The position numbers and the translations under genes were made by a program. Shown here piece by piece: positions 43,136 to 54,048 of a stretch of DNA of 64,000 bases (position 1 is its first letter; every line of letters begins with the position of its first letter). This stretch comes from Candidatus Poribacteria bacterium (GTDB lineage: Bacteria; Poribacteria; WGA-4E; PCPOR2b): assembly GCA_022826645.1 (NCBI GenBank), contig JAJDUM010000083.1:1-64000 (forward strand), written 5' to 3'. The notes below the pieces were generated by a model that was not told the origin of the DNA, ran no database searches, and saw nothing but the letters and a program-made list of their open reading frames with translations.

Positions 43136-43283
43136 CTTGCGATTTGGACCGCATTCCATACAGCCAGAGCCAACAATCTGAGATGACTGTGCACCAACTT
43201 TATATAACATGACCAGACGCTGAAAATTTTGAGGTCAGCTAATCTTCTATCAGTTAATCTGATTAGGTTAAAGGAAATCCATC

Positions 43284-44462
43284 ATGGCAGCACCAGAACA
43301 GGACAGCAAAATCATCGAACTGAAGCCATTCACAGATGAAATGATTGTAAGCATGGGACCTCAGCATCCAAGCACCCATGGCGTGCTGAGGCTTGAGTTG
43401 AAACTGGATGGCGAAGTTGTTCGGGACGCAATTCCCCATGTCGGTTACTTGCACCGCTGCTTTGAAAAACATTCTGAAAACCTCAATTATCAGCAGATTA
43501 TTCCGTTTACCGATCGGATGGATTATATCGCAGCGATGAATATGAACTGGGGATTCTGTTTGGCTGTTGAGCAGTTAATGGCGAAAGAAGAGGGTAAATT
43601 CCCCGGGGTGCCTGAGCGAGGCGAATACCTTCGTATCCTCATCGGTGAATTGAACCGAATCGGAAGCCATCTTCTGTCATTCGGCACCTATGGCATGGAC
43701 ATCGGTGCATTCACCCCGTTCCTTTACGCCTTTAGAGATCGTGAGAAGATCCTCCTGCTTTTCGAAAAAATCTGTGGTGCTCGGCTGACGTACAATTATA
43801 TCCGTGTCGGTGGGGTTTCAAGGGATACACCGCCGGGCTTTCTTGATGAGGTTAAGGAATTTATCGACTATTTCGAGCCGCAGATTGATGTATACAACTC
43901 GCTATTGACCGCCAATCGAATCTTCATTGAACGCACAGCAAATGTCGCTGTCATGGACGCGGAAATGGCGATTAACTACGGCATTACGGGTCCTAATCTC
44001 CGTGGAGCAGGATTACAATGGGATCTGCGCAAGGATGAAACTTACTCCATCTATGATCGATTTGACTTTGATGTTCCAGTTGGCAGAGACATTCCGGAGC
44101 TTGGCGTAGTCTCTGGCGATTGTTGGAATCGCTATAAAGTCCGAATGGACGAGATGAAAGAATCTGTCCGCATCATTCGACAAATCCTTGACTCCGGCCT
44201 TCCTGATGGTCCCATTCAGGCAGAGCTCAAAGCGGTGAGGCCGCCCAAGGGCGAAATCTTTTCCCGAAGTGAAGCTCCCCGCGGAGAACTAGGATTCTAC
44301 ATCGTAAGTGATGGAACGCCGAAGCCGGTACGTGTGAAAGCCAAGTCCCCCTGTTTTACGGCACTAAGTGCGTTGCAGGAGTTGAGTCGAGGATTAATGG
44401 TTGCGGACATCATCGCAATTATTGGAAGCATTGATATTGTCATGGGAGAGGTTGATCGCTAG
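43284..44462 (+). CDS. nuoD: NADH-quinone oxidoreductase subunit D
   Basis: A 392-residue Q-module subunit related to the large subunit of NiFe hydrogenases. MGPQHPSTHGVLRLELKLDGE and the quinone-site His/Tyr region (GYLHRCFEKHSENLNY) are intact, as are LLSFGTYGMDIGAFTPFLY and the C-terminal DIVMGEVDR. AAAGGAAA precedes ATG 43284. It lies 148 bases after the antitoxin-like gene, the largest gap but one in the operon. Confidence 0.97.
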   Translation: MAAPEQDSKIIELKPFTDEMIVSMGPQHPSTHGVLRLELKLDGEVVRDAIPHVGYLHRCFEKHSENLNYQQIIPFTDRMDYIAAMNMNWGFCLAVEQLMAKEEGKFPGVPERGEYLRILIGELNRIGSHLLSFGTYGMDIGAFTPFLYAFRDREKILLLFEKICGARLTYNYIRVGGVSRDTPPGFLDEVKEFIDYFEPQIDVYNSLLTANRIFIERTANVAVMDAEMAINYGITGPNLRGAGLQWDLRKDETYSIYDRFDFDVPVGRDIPELGVVSGDCWNRYKVRMDEMKESVRIIRQILDSGLPDGPIQAELKAVRPPKGEIFSRSEAPRGELGFYIVSDGTPKPVRVKAKSPCFTALSALQELSRGLMVADIIAIIGSIDIVMGEVDR

Positions 44463-44510
44463 ATTCTGATGCTATCTTTGCGGATCGCCTTTCACGCATA
44501 AGGAGTTTGA

Positions 44511-45788
44511 ATGCCACTCGGTTTACAAGCTGAAAACTTACATCAATTTTTCGTCCAAGCCTCCGAAAATTGGGCGCAAAGATTTGCCCAAGAACACGCG
44601 CCATTCTTGACCCATCTTCCTGCTCCCCTTGGCGAATTGGCAATTATGCTTGCATGCTGTGTCATTTTTGTCGCTGTAGTTCCGTTGCTGCCGCTCGGCC
44701 TCGTTTTAGCAGAACGGAAGGTCTCCGCCCATATTCAAGATCGCGTTGGCCCGATGAGAGTGGGACCACACGGAATCCTTCAAACCTTGGCAGATGGCGT
44801 TAAGCTCATTTTCAAGGAAGATCACATCCCCCGAGAGGGGGACAGGTTCCTCTTTGTGGTTTCTCCATACATCATCTTCGCCTGTTCCTTTGCCGTATTT
44901 GCCGCAATTCCATTTGGTCAATCTATCTTGGTCAGCAACCTAAATATTGGTATCTTTTATATCATGGCAATCTCCTCCGTCGTCGTGATGGGCGTGATTA
45001 TGGCGGGTTGGGCTTCCAATAGCAAATGGTCGCTCCTGGGTGCGATGCGATCAGCCGCACAACTTGTTAGCTATGAGATCCCGATCGGTCTTGGCATTTT
45101 GACGGTTGTCATGCTGGTTCAGTCGCTGAATATGCAGGACATTGTCAAAGGGCAAGACGGGATAGCAAACTGGATCGTTTTTCGGACGCCATTCACCTTT
45201 ATTGCGTTCTTCGTTTTCTTCATATCAGCGATTGCTGAGGTCAACCGAACTCCTTTTGACCTACCGGAAGCAGAATCCGAATTGGTCGCCGGTTTTCATA
45301 CTGAGTATAGTGGGATGCGCTTTGCGCTGTTCTTTATTGCGGAGTATGCGAATATGTTCGCCGTCAGCGCGATCGCGGCAACACTGTTCCTCGGCGGCTG
45401 GCACGGAATTGTACCCGCGGAGATGTTACCCCAAGCTGGCATCCTCGGCTTTGTTCTGAGGGCAGTTACACTCGGTGGACTCATCGGTGTGGTTATCAAA
45501 ACGCTGCTCCTAGTGTTTGTTATGATGTGGCTGCGCTGGACGCTGCCACGGCTCCGAGTGGATCAATTAATGAACCTGTGTTGGAAATATTTTATTCCAA
45601 TTTCGTTCTTTAATATTTTGGGGGTCGGAATCTGGGGGCTGATTTTCCCGACAGATACGCTGCTAAGTATCGTTATCAGCATTGTTGTTATTATACTTGG
45701 ACTCATTCTTACGTTTGGCGTACTTGGTAAGAGTTTATCTAAGGGACCGTCCAATTCGGCGGAGAGGCGAATTTCTGCTACGACCTAA
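44511..45788 (+). CDS. nuoH: NADH-quinone oxidoreductase subunit H
   Basis: A 425-residue membrane subunit that forms the quinone chamber with NuoB and NuoD. Typical segments: LAERKVSAHIQDRVGPMRVGPHG, LADGVKLIFKED, EVNRTPFDLPEAESELVAGFHTEYSG (within 230-260) and MWLRWTLPRLRVDQLM. The N-terminal 40 residues before the first helix are longer than usual. AAGGAG precedes ATG 44511. Confidence 0.97.
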   Translation: MPLGLQAENLHQFFVQASENWAQRFAQEHAPFLTHLPAPLGELAIMLACCVIFVAVVPLLPLGLVLAERKVSAHIQDRVGPMRVGPHGILQTLADGVKLIFKEDHIPREGDRFLFVVSPYIIFACSFAVFAAIPFGQSILVSNLNIGIFYIMAISSVVVMGVIMAGWASNSKWSLLGAMRSAAQLVSYEIPIGLGILTVVMLVQSLNMQDIVKGQDGIANWIVFRTPFTFIAFFVFFISAIAEVNRTPFDLPEAESELVAGFHTEYSGMRFALFFIAEYANMFAVSAIAATLFLGGWHGIVPAEMLPQAGILGFVLRAVTLGGLIGVVIKTLLLVFVMMWLRWTLPRLRVDQLMNLCWKYFIPISFFNILGVGIWGLIFPTDTLLSIVISIVVIILGLILTFGVLGKSLSKGPSNSAERRISATT

Positions 45789-45830
45789 AAAACCAAAGGT
45801 GCACAAATTTACCTCTAAGGAGGTTTCATT

Positions 45831-46502
45831 ATGCGTCACTATCTGTCAAATATCTATTTGGGGCTTTATACAGCCCTCGTCGGTATGCGTATCACCTTCA
45901 AACAGCTGCTAAAACCCTCTGTCACCCACCAATATCCCTACGATCGTCCCTTTGAGCAGAAGAAGAATGTGCGCGATATCCCAAAAGGCTATCGTGGAAA
46001 GTTACACAACCGCATTGAGGACTGTATCGGTTGTAAAAAATGCGAGATGATCTGTCCCGTCGACTGTATTACCATCACCACCCAGAAGTTGCCCAAAGGC
46101 GAACGCCTATGGGATAGCATGAACGTGGTTCATCTCAAAGATAGGACAGAAATTATCGGCAATATTGAGGGCGACGAAAAACCAGCACCTAATACATCTG
46201 TTTCAATCAGCACACGCGACAGTGGGACCGTCACGGTTTCGAGCGAAGAAATTGCTAATGTCATCGAGCGGAAACCTGTGATTTTCTACCTTGATCAGTT
46301 TGACATCGACATGTCGCTTTGTATGTACTGTGGTCTTTGTACCGAGGTATGTCCAACGGAGTGTCTGATCATGTTTGATAATCTTGGTGACGGAATTGAG
46401 TACTCCACTTTTGATCGGACTGACCTTATTTACGAATTTGCAAAGCCCGAAATGTATGAAAAACCGGGCGATGAATCCATCGAGGCGGAAGCCGCAGATT
46501 AA
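45831..46502 (+). CDS. nuoI: NADH-quinone oxidoreductase subunit I (two 4Fe-4S clusters)
   Basis: A 223-residue ferredoxin-like subunit. The two 4Fe-4S motifs are CIGCKKCEMICPVDC and CMYCGLCTEVCPTEC; they pass electrons from the peripheral arm to N2. About 45 extra residues lie between the two motifs (EIIGNIEGDEKPAPNTSVS), which is more than usual. AAGGAGG precedes ATG 45831. Because nuoEFG are absent here, electrons must enter through another module or proteins coded elsewhere. Confidence 0.95.
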   Translation: MRHYLSNIYLGLYTALVGMRITFKQLLKPSVTHQYPYDRPFEQKKNVRDIPKGYRGKLHNRIEDCIGCKKCEMICPVDCITITTQKLPKGERLWDSMNVVHLKDRTEIIGNIEGDEKPAPNTSVSISTRDSGTVTVSSEEIANVIERKPVIFYLDQFDIDMSLCMYCGLCTEVCPTECLIMFDNLGDGIEYSTFDRTDLIYEFAKPEMYEKPGDESIEAEAAD

Positions 46503-46564
46503 TCTGAACCTAACCAACTCCGACAGAAGATCTTAAAACTAAAACTGACTAACTGAGTTCACCT

Positions 46565-47083
46565 ATGGAATTGAATCCACAAGAATTGGTTTTTTACCTT
46601 TTTGCTCTGCTGACCATTGCATCGGCGGTAGTTGTTGTTACGATCAAAAATATCGTCTACGCTGCCTTTTCACTAATGGTTACCCTCTTTAGCGTCGCAG
46701 GGCTTTATGTTTTCTTACAAGCAGATTTCCTTGCCGCTACCCAAGTGATCGTCTATGTCGGCGGTATTCTGGTGCTGATCCTATTCGGAGTCATGATGAC
46801 AAGTGGGAGCTTGGACCTGAAGTTAAAACTTGAACGCGGACAGCTTTTCTGGGGCGGTGTCGTGTCGCTGACTATCTTCGGCTTACTCCTGAGTGTCATC
46901 ACGAACACCCCGCAATGGGAAAACGTCGATATAGGGGCATCCCAAGAACCGACAACGCGAAAGATTGGCGAGATGATTATGAAGGAAGAGTATCTACTGC
47001 CGTTTGAGATCGCCTCGATACTGCTGCTGGTTGCACTGATCGGTGCGGCACTTATCTCTCGCAAGGAGGTCAGGGACGAATGA
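46565..47083 (+). CDS. nuoJ: NADH-quinone oxidoreductase subunit J
   Basis: A 172-residue membrane subunit with five hydrophobic helices. The third-helix region QVIVYVGGILVLILFGVMM, with its pi-bulge-prone glycines, is typical. It overlaps nuoK by 4 bases (ATGA). Part of the proton-pumping arm. Confidence 0.95.
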   Translation: MELNPQELVFYLFALLTIASAVVVVTIKNIVYAAFSLMVTLFSVAGLYVFLQADFLAATQVIVYVGGILVLILFGVMMTSGSLDLKLKLERGQLFWGGVVSLTIFGLLLSVITNTPQWENVDIGASQEPTTRKIGEMIMKEEYLLPFEIASILLLVALIGAALISRKEVRDE

Positions 47084-47388
47084 GCCTACAAAGTTATCTT
47101 GTCATCAGCATTATACTGTTCAGCCTTGGAATTTTCTGTGTGTTGACGCGTAGGAACGCTATTAGCATCCTGATGGGAATCGAACTAATTCTCAACTCAT
47201 GTAACCTTAATTTTGCTGCCTTTTCCCGCTACGTGACTCCGCCTGATGACATAAGTGGTCAGATTATCGCACTTTTTGGAATTGTCCTTGCTGCCGCCGA
47301 AGCCGCCGTATTCTTGGCAATTATTTTGGCAATCTATAGAGAGTTCAGCACCATCAGTCCCGACGAGACCGATACTTTGAAGGGATAA
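47080..47388 (+). CDS. nuoK: NADH-quinone oxidoreductase subunit K
   Basis: A 102-residue antiporter-like small subunit with three helices. The conserved glutamates are seen in MGIELILNSCNLNF and AAAEAAVFLAI. Length and arrangement are standard. Translation is probably coupled to nuoJ by the ATGA overlap. Confidence 0.95.
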   Translation: MSLQSYLVISIILFSLGIFCVLTRRNAISILMGIELILNSCNLNFAAFSRYVTPPDDISGQIIALFGIVLAAAEAAVFLAIILAIYREFSTISPDETDTLKG

Positions 47389-47408
47389 GAAGAGTAGGAG
47401 ATTATTGT

Positions 47409-49643
47409 ATGCCTGTTGTACCGCTGATTAGTATCATTTTAGTTGCCCCCCTCGCAGCCTTCGCGTTTTTTGGTCTCCTATCACTGACTGGACGTAACTA
47501 TGCCCGCCAGGATCTCGTTTCAACCGCAGCAATGCTCGTGGCATTTGTCTGTGCTGTCCTCCTGTTCACAAATGTTGTCGCGGATCCAGATAAGTATTCG
47601 CATGATGGTGCGGAGATACATTCGCTTACTTGGCTCCCGTTGGGCTCCGTCAACTTTTCTATGGGATTCCTGTTTGACAGCGTGACCTCCGTCATGCTCC
47701 TTGTCGTCACGATTGTCAGCAGCCTTGTGCATATCTTCTCAATCGGATACATGCACGGTGATCCTCGCTATCCGCGATTCTTTGCCTTCCTGTCGTTATT
47801 CTCTTTCTCTATGCTTTTCTTGGTTGTCTCTGACAACCTACTCGGCATCTACATCGGTTGGGAGCTTGTCGGTGTCTGCTCCTATCTCCTGATCGGTTTT
47901 TGGTTTGAACAGGACGCTCCGGCAAATGCCTGTAAAAAGGCGTTCATGACCACCCGTGTTGGTGACGTTGGGATGTTCATCGGTATGATGATGCTTTTCA
48001 CCAAGTTTCGCACTCTATCGCTCTACGGGACTGACGGTATTTTCGCGCTCGCCAGTAACTTGACAACTGCTGACATGACTTGGCTATCAATCGCGGGGGT
48101 ACTGATCTTCTGTGGTGCTGTCGGTAAATCTGCCCAAATCCCCTTACACACCTGGTTGCCGGATGCGATGGAAGGACCTACACCTGTCAGCGCATTGATT
48201 CACGCCGCAACAATGGTCGCCGCAGGGGTCTATCTTACCGCGCGAATGTTCCCGATCTTAACCGCAGATTCATCACTGTTCATTGCCTATGTTGGAGCAA
48301 TCACGGCACTGGTCGCAGCAACCATCGCCATTGTACGATTTGATATTAAACGAGTCCTTGCTTATTCAACCATCAGCCAACTGGGGTATATGATGTTGGC
48401 TATTGGTGCAGGAAGCTATGTTGCAGGGCTCTTCCATCTCACGACACACGCATTCTTCAAGGCTCTGCTCTTTCTCGGATCCGGTAGTGTGATCCACGCA
48501 TTCCATGCTGCGCATCATGCTCACGACCACGATCATGAACATGACCACGCGCACGGCGATGACCATGCACACGGGGACAATCACGCTGCCTCTTTCGATA
48601 GTTTCGGCATTGATCCAGCGCAGGATATGCGCCACATGGGCGGACTTAGGCATAAGATGCCCATTACTTTCGTGACGATGTTGATTGCAACACTGTCAAT
48701 CGCCGGTGTGCCTTATATCTTCTCAGGGTTCTGGAGCAAGGATGCTGTTCTCGTTGAGGTGCTCTACAGGGCAATCTCTTGGAACTCGGTGCATCACTAT
48801 ATCCTGTTTTCCATGGCGGCACTCGCTGCTGTTATCACCGCATTTTATATGTTCCGCCTTATCTTTATGACGTTTACCGGGGAACCTCGAAATCAGGAAA
48901 TGCATGACGGGGCGCACGAATCTCCTTGGAAGATGGCAATTCCACTGATTATCTTAGCCGTCCTTAGCTTTCCAATTGTCAATAAATGGTCGTTTGAAAA
49001 ATATGTAAAACAACCCGCGCAACCCCATGTCCACGCGCCAAAGCATGCGACATACGATGCAAGTCAAGATGTCTTGCACGCACAACTCGGACTTTCCGAT
49101 GCTCACGCTGCAGAAGATGCACACAGTGAAGACGCGCATCACGACGCTGCAGCGGGACATCATAATCCAGATCACGACAAGGCGCATAACATTGTAGTGC
49201 CACTCTCTTTTGTTATTGTCATTGTTGGCATTGGGCTATCTGCACTATTCTACTACTGGAGAAAAATCTCTGCTGATGCCGTTGCAGCAAGGCTACGCCC
49301 GATTTACACGTTGCTATGGAACAAATACTACTTTGATGAATTGTACGACGGCGTGCTTGTCGCACTGACTGTCGCCGGTTCAAAGGTGCTCGGACTATTC
49401 GATCTGCGGTTCATTGATGGAATTGTCAACGGAGTCGGTGTCGTTGTACAGGCAGGCTGTGCGCGAGTTTCAGGGTGGTTCGATAACACTTTTGTTGATG
49501 GATTGGTCAATTTGGTTGCCCGAATCACTTGGTCCATCGGTGGCAGAGTCAGAAGGGTGCAAACCGGCATGATCCAAAACTATCTGCTGGCGGTTGTAGG
49601 TGGCGTTGTGCTTCTGATCCTAATTTTCCGTGCGCTCTTCTAA
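47409..49643 (+). CDS. nuoL: NADH-quinone oxidoreductase subunit L with His-rich insertions
   Basis: A 744-residue antiporter-like subunit, about 120 longer than E. coli NuoL. The core is intact: YIGWELVGVCSYLLIGFWF with the key Glu, GAVGKSAQIPLHTWLPDAM, PTPVSALIHAATMVAAGVY, HAFFKALLFLGSGSVIHA. Two His/Asp-rich inserts stand out: about 363-395 (HAHDHDHEHDHAHGDDHAHG), between SVIHA and the conserved DMRHMGGL, and about 535-595 (HSEDAHHDAAAGHHNPDHD). These are likely solvent-exposed loops that could bind metal ions. The C-terminal lateral helix region is present. Confidence 0.95.
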   Translation: MPVVPLISIILVAPLAAFAFFGLLSLTGRNYARQDLVSTAAMLVAFVCAVLLFTNVVADPDKYSHDGAEIHSLTWLPLGSVNFSMGFLFDSVTSVMLLVVTIVSSLVHIFSIGYMHGDPRYPRFFAFLSLFSFSMLFLVVSDNLLGIYIGWELVGVCSYLLIGFWFEQDAPANACKKAFMTTRVGDVGMFIGMMMLFTKFRTLSLYGTDGIFALASNLTTADMTWLSIAGVLIFCGAVGKSAQIPLHTWLPDAMEGPTPVSALIHAATMVAAGVYLTARMFPILTADSSLFIAYVGAITALVAATIAIVRFDIKRVLAYSTISQLGYMMLAIGAGSYVAGLFHLTTHAFFKALLFLGSGSVIHAFHAAHHAHDHDHEHDHAHGDDHAHGDNHAASFDSFGIDPAQDMRHMGGLRHKMPITFVTMLIATLSIAGVPYIFSGFWSKDAVLVEVLYRAISWNSVHHYILFSMAALAAVITAFYMFRLIFMTFTGEPRNQEMHDGAHESPWKMAIPLIILAVLSFPIVNKWSFEKYVKQPAQPHVHAPKHATYDASQDVLHAQLGLSDAHAAEDAHSEDAHHDAAAGHHNPDHDKAHNIVVPLSFVIVIVGIGLSALFYYWRKISADAVAARLRPIYTLLWNKYYFDELYDGVLVALTVAGSKVLGLFDLRFIDGIVNGVGVVVQAGCARVSGWFDNTFVDGLVNLVARITWSIGGRVRRVQTGMIQNYLLAVVGGVVLLILIFRALF

Positions 49644-49733
49644 GCTAAATGACCGGTCGAACCAATCGGTTCATCAGGAATACAGGTGCTGAAGAAATAA
49701 ATCTCGAATCAACTTTTAGGAGGATTTCGCTGG

Positions 49734-51236
<1,503 letters not shown>

Positions 51237-51248
51237 GGGGAAACTCCG

Positions 51249-52706
51249 TTGACAAACATTGCAAGTATTCCTTACTTTATACCAGAAATTGTTTTAGTTG
51301 TCTTCGCGGTAGTCATCATCTTATATGATCTGGGGTCGAAGAAGACCGGCGGTAATGGCGCTGCCTATCTGGGGCTCATCGGACTTGTGATAGCCGTGAT
51401 CACAGCACTTGTGATTGGATCCGAAGATCGCTCCCTGTTCCTCGGTATGGTCCGGCTTGATAGTTTCGCCATGTTCTTCAAGATTATCATATCTGTTGCC
51501 ACGGCTGCTACGATTCTGTTTTCGGTCCGTTCTTCTGAACTCGATCCGGAGACGAAGGGTGAATACTACGCGCTCCTACTTGCAGTGACGTTGGGGATGT
51601 ATCTGATGGCATCGTCCACCCATCTCCTGATGATCTACCTGTCGCTCGAAACAGTCAGTCTAACCTCCTACATCCTCGCCGGATTCCTAACGCACAGCCC
51701 ACGTTCGAGCGAAGCCGCGTTCAAGTATATCACCTTCGGCGCGATATCATCGGGGACAATGTTATTTGGCATCTCGCTCCTCTTTGGAATGACCGGTACA
51801 GGTGATATCATGCTAATTAGCAGCAAGCTGGGCGAGATGTTCAGTCAAGGTAATGTGTATCCGCTCGCTGTGCTGCTGTCGATCACGTTTATCCTTGCAG
51901 GTGTCGGGTACAAAATTGCTTCAGTACCCTTCCACATGTGGTCTCCCGATGTGTACGAAGGCGCGCCTATCCCGATTACAGCGTTTCTATCTGTTGCCTC
52001 CAAAGCCGCTGGTTTTGCCCTATTCCTTCGCCTGTTCTACTCAGGCTTCAAGTCGGCAGATGCATCCATTGACTGGTCGATGATGCTGGCTGTTGTCTCC
52101 GCCCTTACAATGACCGTCGGCAATCTTGCCGCACTGCCTCAGCAGAATGTGAAACGCCTCCTCGCCTATTCGAGTATTTCGCATGGGGGTTTCCTGCTCA
52201 TGGGAGGTGTGCTGTTGACGAGCGAAGGTCTTCAGGCAATTCTAATCTATCTGATTATCTACCTGTTCATGAACCTCGGCGCGTTCTTTGTGGTTATCCT
52301 CATTGCAAACGAGGTCGGCAGTGAAACAATTGACGGTTACCGTGGATTGGTCTCCCGTGCACCACTCATCGCCGTGTCCATGGCGATCTTCCTCTTCTCT
52401 TTGACCGGCTTACCACCCCTTGCGGGGTTCGCAGGGAAATGGATTCTTTTTGCCGCGGTCATCAAAGAACAGCTTTACTGGCTGGCAGTTATCGGCTTGC
52501 TTAACAGCGTTGTCGCGCTTTACTACTATGTGCGAATTGTCAAGGCGATGTTCCTTGAATCGTCCGATGATACCGAGTCCCTCTCTTTCTCCCCCGGTAG
52601 TCTTGTCCTACTCTTAATCTTTGTTGTTCCGACCCTCCTGCTTGGCATCTATTGGAACCCACTATACGAGTTGTCCAGAGCCTCACTCGGAAAACTGATG
52701 GGTTAG
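51249..52706 (+). CDS. nuoN: NADH-quinone oxidoreductase subunit N
   Basis: A 485-residue antiporter-like subunit, starting at TTG 51249 with AAGGGGAAA 6 bases upstream. Segments: LSLETVSLTSYILAGF, VGYKIASVPFHMWSPDVYEGAP, VKRLLAYSSISHGGFLLMG and GLPPLAGFAGKWILF. Last gene of the operon; a strong terminator lies 66 bases after its stop. Confidence 0.97.
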   Translation: MTNIASIPYFIPEIVLVVFAVVIILYDLGSKKTGGNGAAYLGLIGLVIAVITALVIGSEDRSLFLGMVRLDSFAMFFKIIISVATAATILFSVRSSELDPETKGEYYALLLAVTLGMYLMASSTHLLMIYLSLETVSLTSYILAGFLTHSPRSSEAAFKYITFGAISSGTMLFGISLLFGMTGTGDIMLISSKLGEMFSQGNVYPLAVLLSITFILAGVGYKIASVPFHMWSPDVYEGAPIPITAFLSVASKAAGFALFLRLFYSGFKSADASIDWSMMLAVVSALTMTVGNLAALPQQNVKRLLAYSSISHGGFLLMGGVLLTSEGLQAILIYLIIYLFMNLGAFFVVILIANEVGSETIDGYRGLVSRAPLIAVSMAIFLFSLTGLPPLAGFAGKWILFAAVIKEQLYWLAVIGLLNSVVALYYYVRIVKAMFLESSDDTESLSFSPGSLVLLLIFVVPTLLLGIYWNPLYELSRASLGKLMG

Positions 52707-52771
52707 GGGGAATTGGTTTCCTATAATCTCATTCAAAGTTCATCGCTACAATTTTTCCGCTGTGTCAATCT

Positions 52772-52807
52772 AAAAAAAGGGCAACCTCCCGTGGCTGCCC
52801 TTTTTTA
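52772..52807 (+). terminator. Rho-independent terminator of the nuo operon
   Basis: A run of A, stem GGGCA (52779-52783) and TGCCC (52796-52800), then TTTTTT. The A and T runs extend the pairing, so it can work in both directions. Confidence 0.85.
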
Positions 52808-53005
52808 TTGGAATGGAGCCTATCTCGCACATTTACCAAGCGCGGAGCGAGCCCAGCTCAAGATAAAATAAGAAATTTCTGGTTGATGCTGCGACTGTTT
52901 TTTGATACACTGTTGGGAAATGAGAGGCAGACTTCCGGGACTTGTACTTCTTGCATTTACGCTGGGATTTTGTCTGATATAGATTCCTTCCTTTGAGGAG
53001 AACCC

Positions 53006-53962
53006 ATGAAAGTAAAACTCGGTTTTATTGGAACAGGCGGTATGGCAGGGGCTCACATGAGGAACCTGCAAACGTTCGACGATATAGAATTTACCGCGAT
53101 GTGCGATGTGTCGGAGGAGCGTGCAAAAGGGGCTGCGGAGGAATATGGGGGCAACGTCTACACAGACTTCCGTGAAATGTACGACAAGGAAGATCTTGAT
53201 GCCGTGTACATCTGTACGCCACCCTTTGCACACGGCGAACAAGAGCGGATCGCTTGTGAAAAAGACATTGCGATGTTCATTGAGAAGCCGATCGCTGCAG
53301 ACCTAGAGCAAGCGGTTATCATCAATGAGGATGTCCGTCGAAGTGGCGTGATTACCAGTGTTGGATATCACTGGCGTTACGGGGGCAATGCGCAACATGC
53401 GAAGTCTATTCTTGACAAAGAATCGCCGGTTCTCGGCGCGTTGGGGTACTGGATGGGTGGACTGCCCGGCACCCTCTGGTGGAGAATCCGCGCTCAGTCC
53501 GGTGGACAGCATGTCGAACAGACAACCCACATTTTCGACCTAGCGCGATTTCTTCTCGGAGACGCTAAGACTGTACATGGCGTTGCCACCCGTGGAAGTA
53601 TGACGGATATTCCGCAGTACGATGTCGACGACCTCAGCATGGTCAACATTGAGTTCGAGAGCGGAGCGATCGCCAATATTGCATCATGTTGTGCCATGGA
53701 CGGTTGGAACCGGGTGCAGCTCGAGGTCTTCTGTCGCGGGTTAGTTGTGACTGTTGGCGGTGCTAATACCATCAATCGGAAAGGTGAGGAGGACTCACTA
53801 CCGGAAAATGGGGGGCAAGACCGAGACCGTGTGTTTATTGATGCCGTCAAGACCGGTGATTCATCCAAAATCCTGTCACCTTACAGCGATGCGTTGGAGA
53901 CGCTCAGGATTATGATGGCGGCGAGCACATCGTTTGAAACCGGCAAAGCTGTAGATCTCTAA
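53006..53962 (+). CDS. Gfo/Idh/MocA family oxidoreductase
   Basis: A 318-residue NAD(P)-dependent oxidoreductase. Rossmann loop LGFIGTGGMAGAHM; the EKP motif is intact in FIEKPIAADL; the C-terminal domain has the beta-sheet segment MVNIEFESGAIANIAS. GAGGAG precedes ATG 53006. Such enzymes oxidise or reduce sugars and inositols. The next gene codes for a sugar isomerase, so the two probably act in one carbohydrate pathway. Substrate unknown. Confidence 0.88.
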   Translation: MKVKLGFIGTGGMAGAHMRNLQTFDDIEFTAMCDVSEERAKGAAEEYGGNVYTDFREMYDKEDLDAVYICTPPFAHGEQERIACEKDIAMFIEKPIAADLEQAVIINEDVRRSGVITSVGYHWRYGGNAQHAKSILDKESPVLGALGYWMGGLPGTLWWRIRAQSGGQHVEQTTHIFDLARFLLGDAKTVHGVATRGSMTDIPQYDVDDLSMVNIEFESGAIANIASCCAMDGWNRVQLEVFCRGLVVTVGGANTINRKGEEDSLPENGGQDRDRVFIDAVKTGDSSKILSPYSDALETLRIMMAASTSFETGKAVDL

Positions 53963-54048
53963 GAGCATGTTTTTTAGTACAGAAATTTCGTTGCAAAGCA
54001 CCCTCACATCTATTATCGGCTGTGGGTGGAAGCTTAAAGGAGAAAGGA

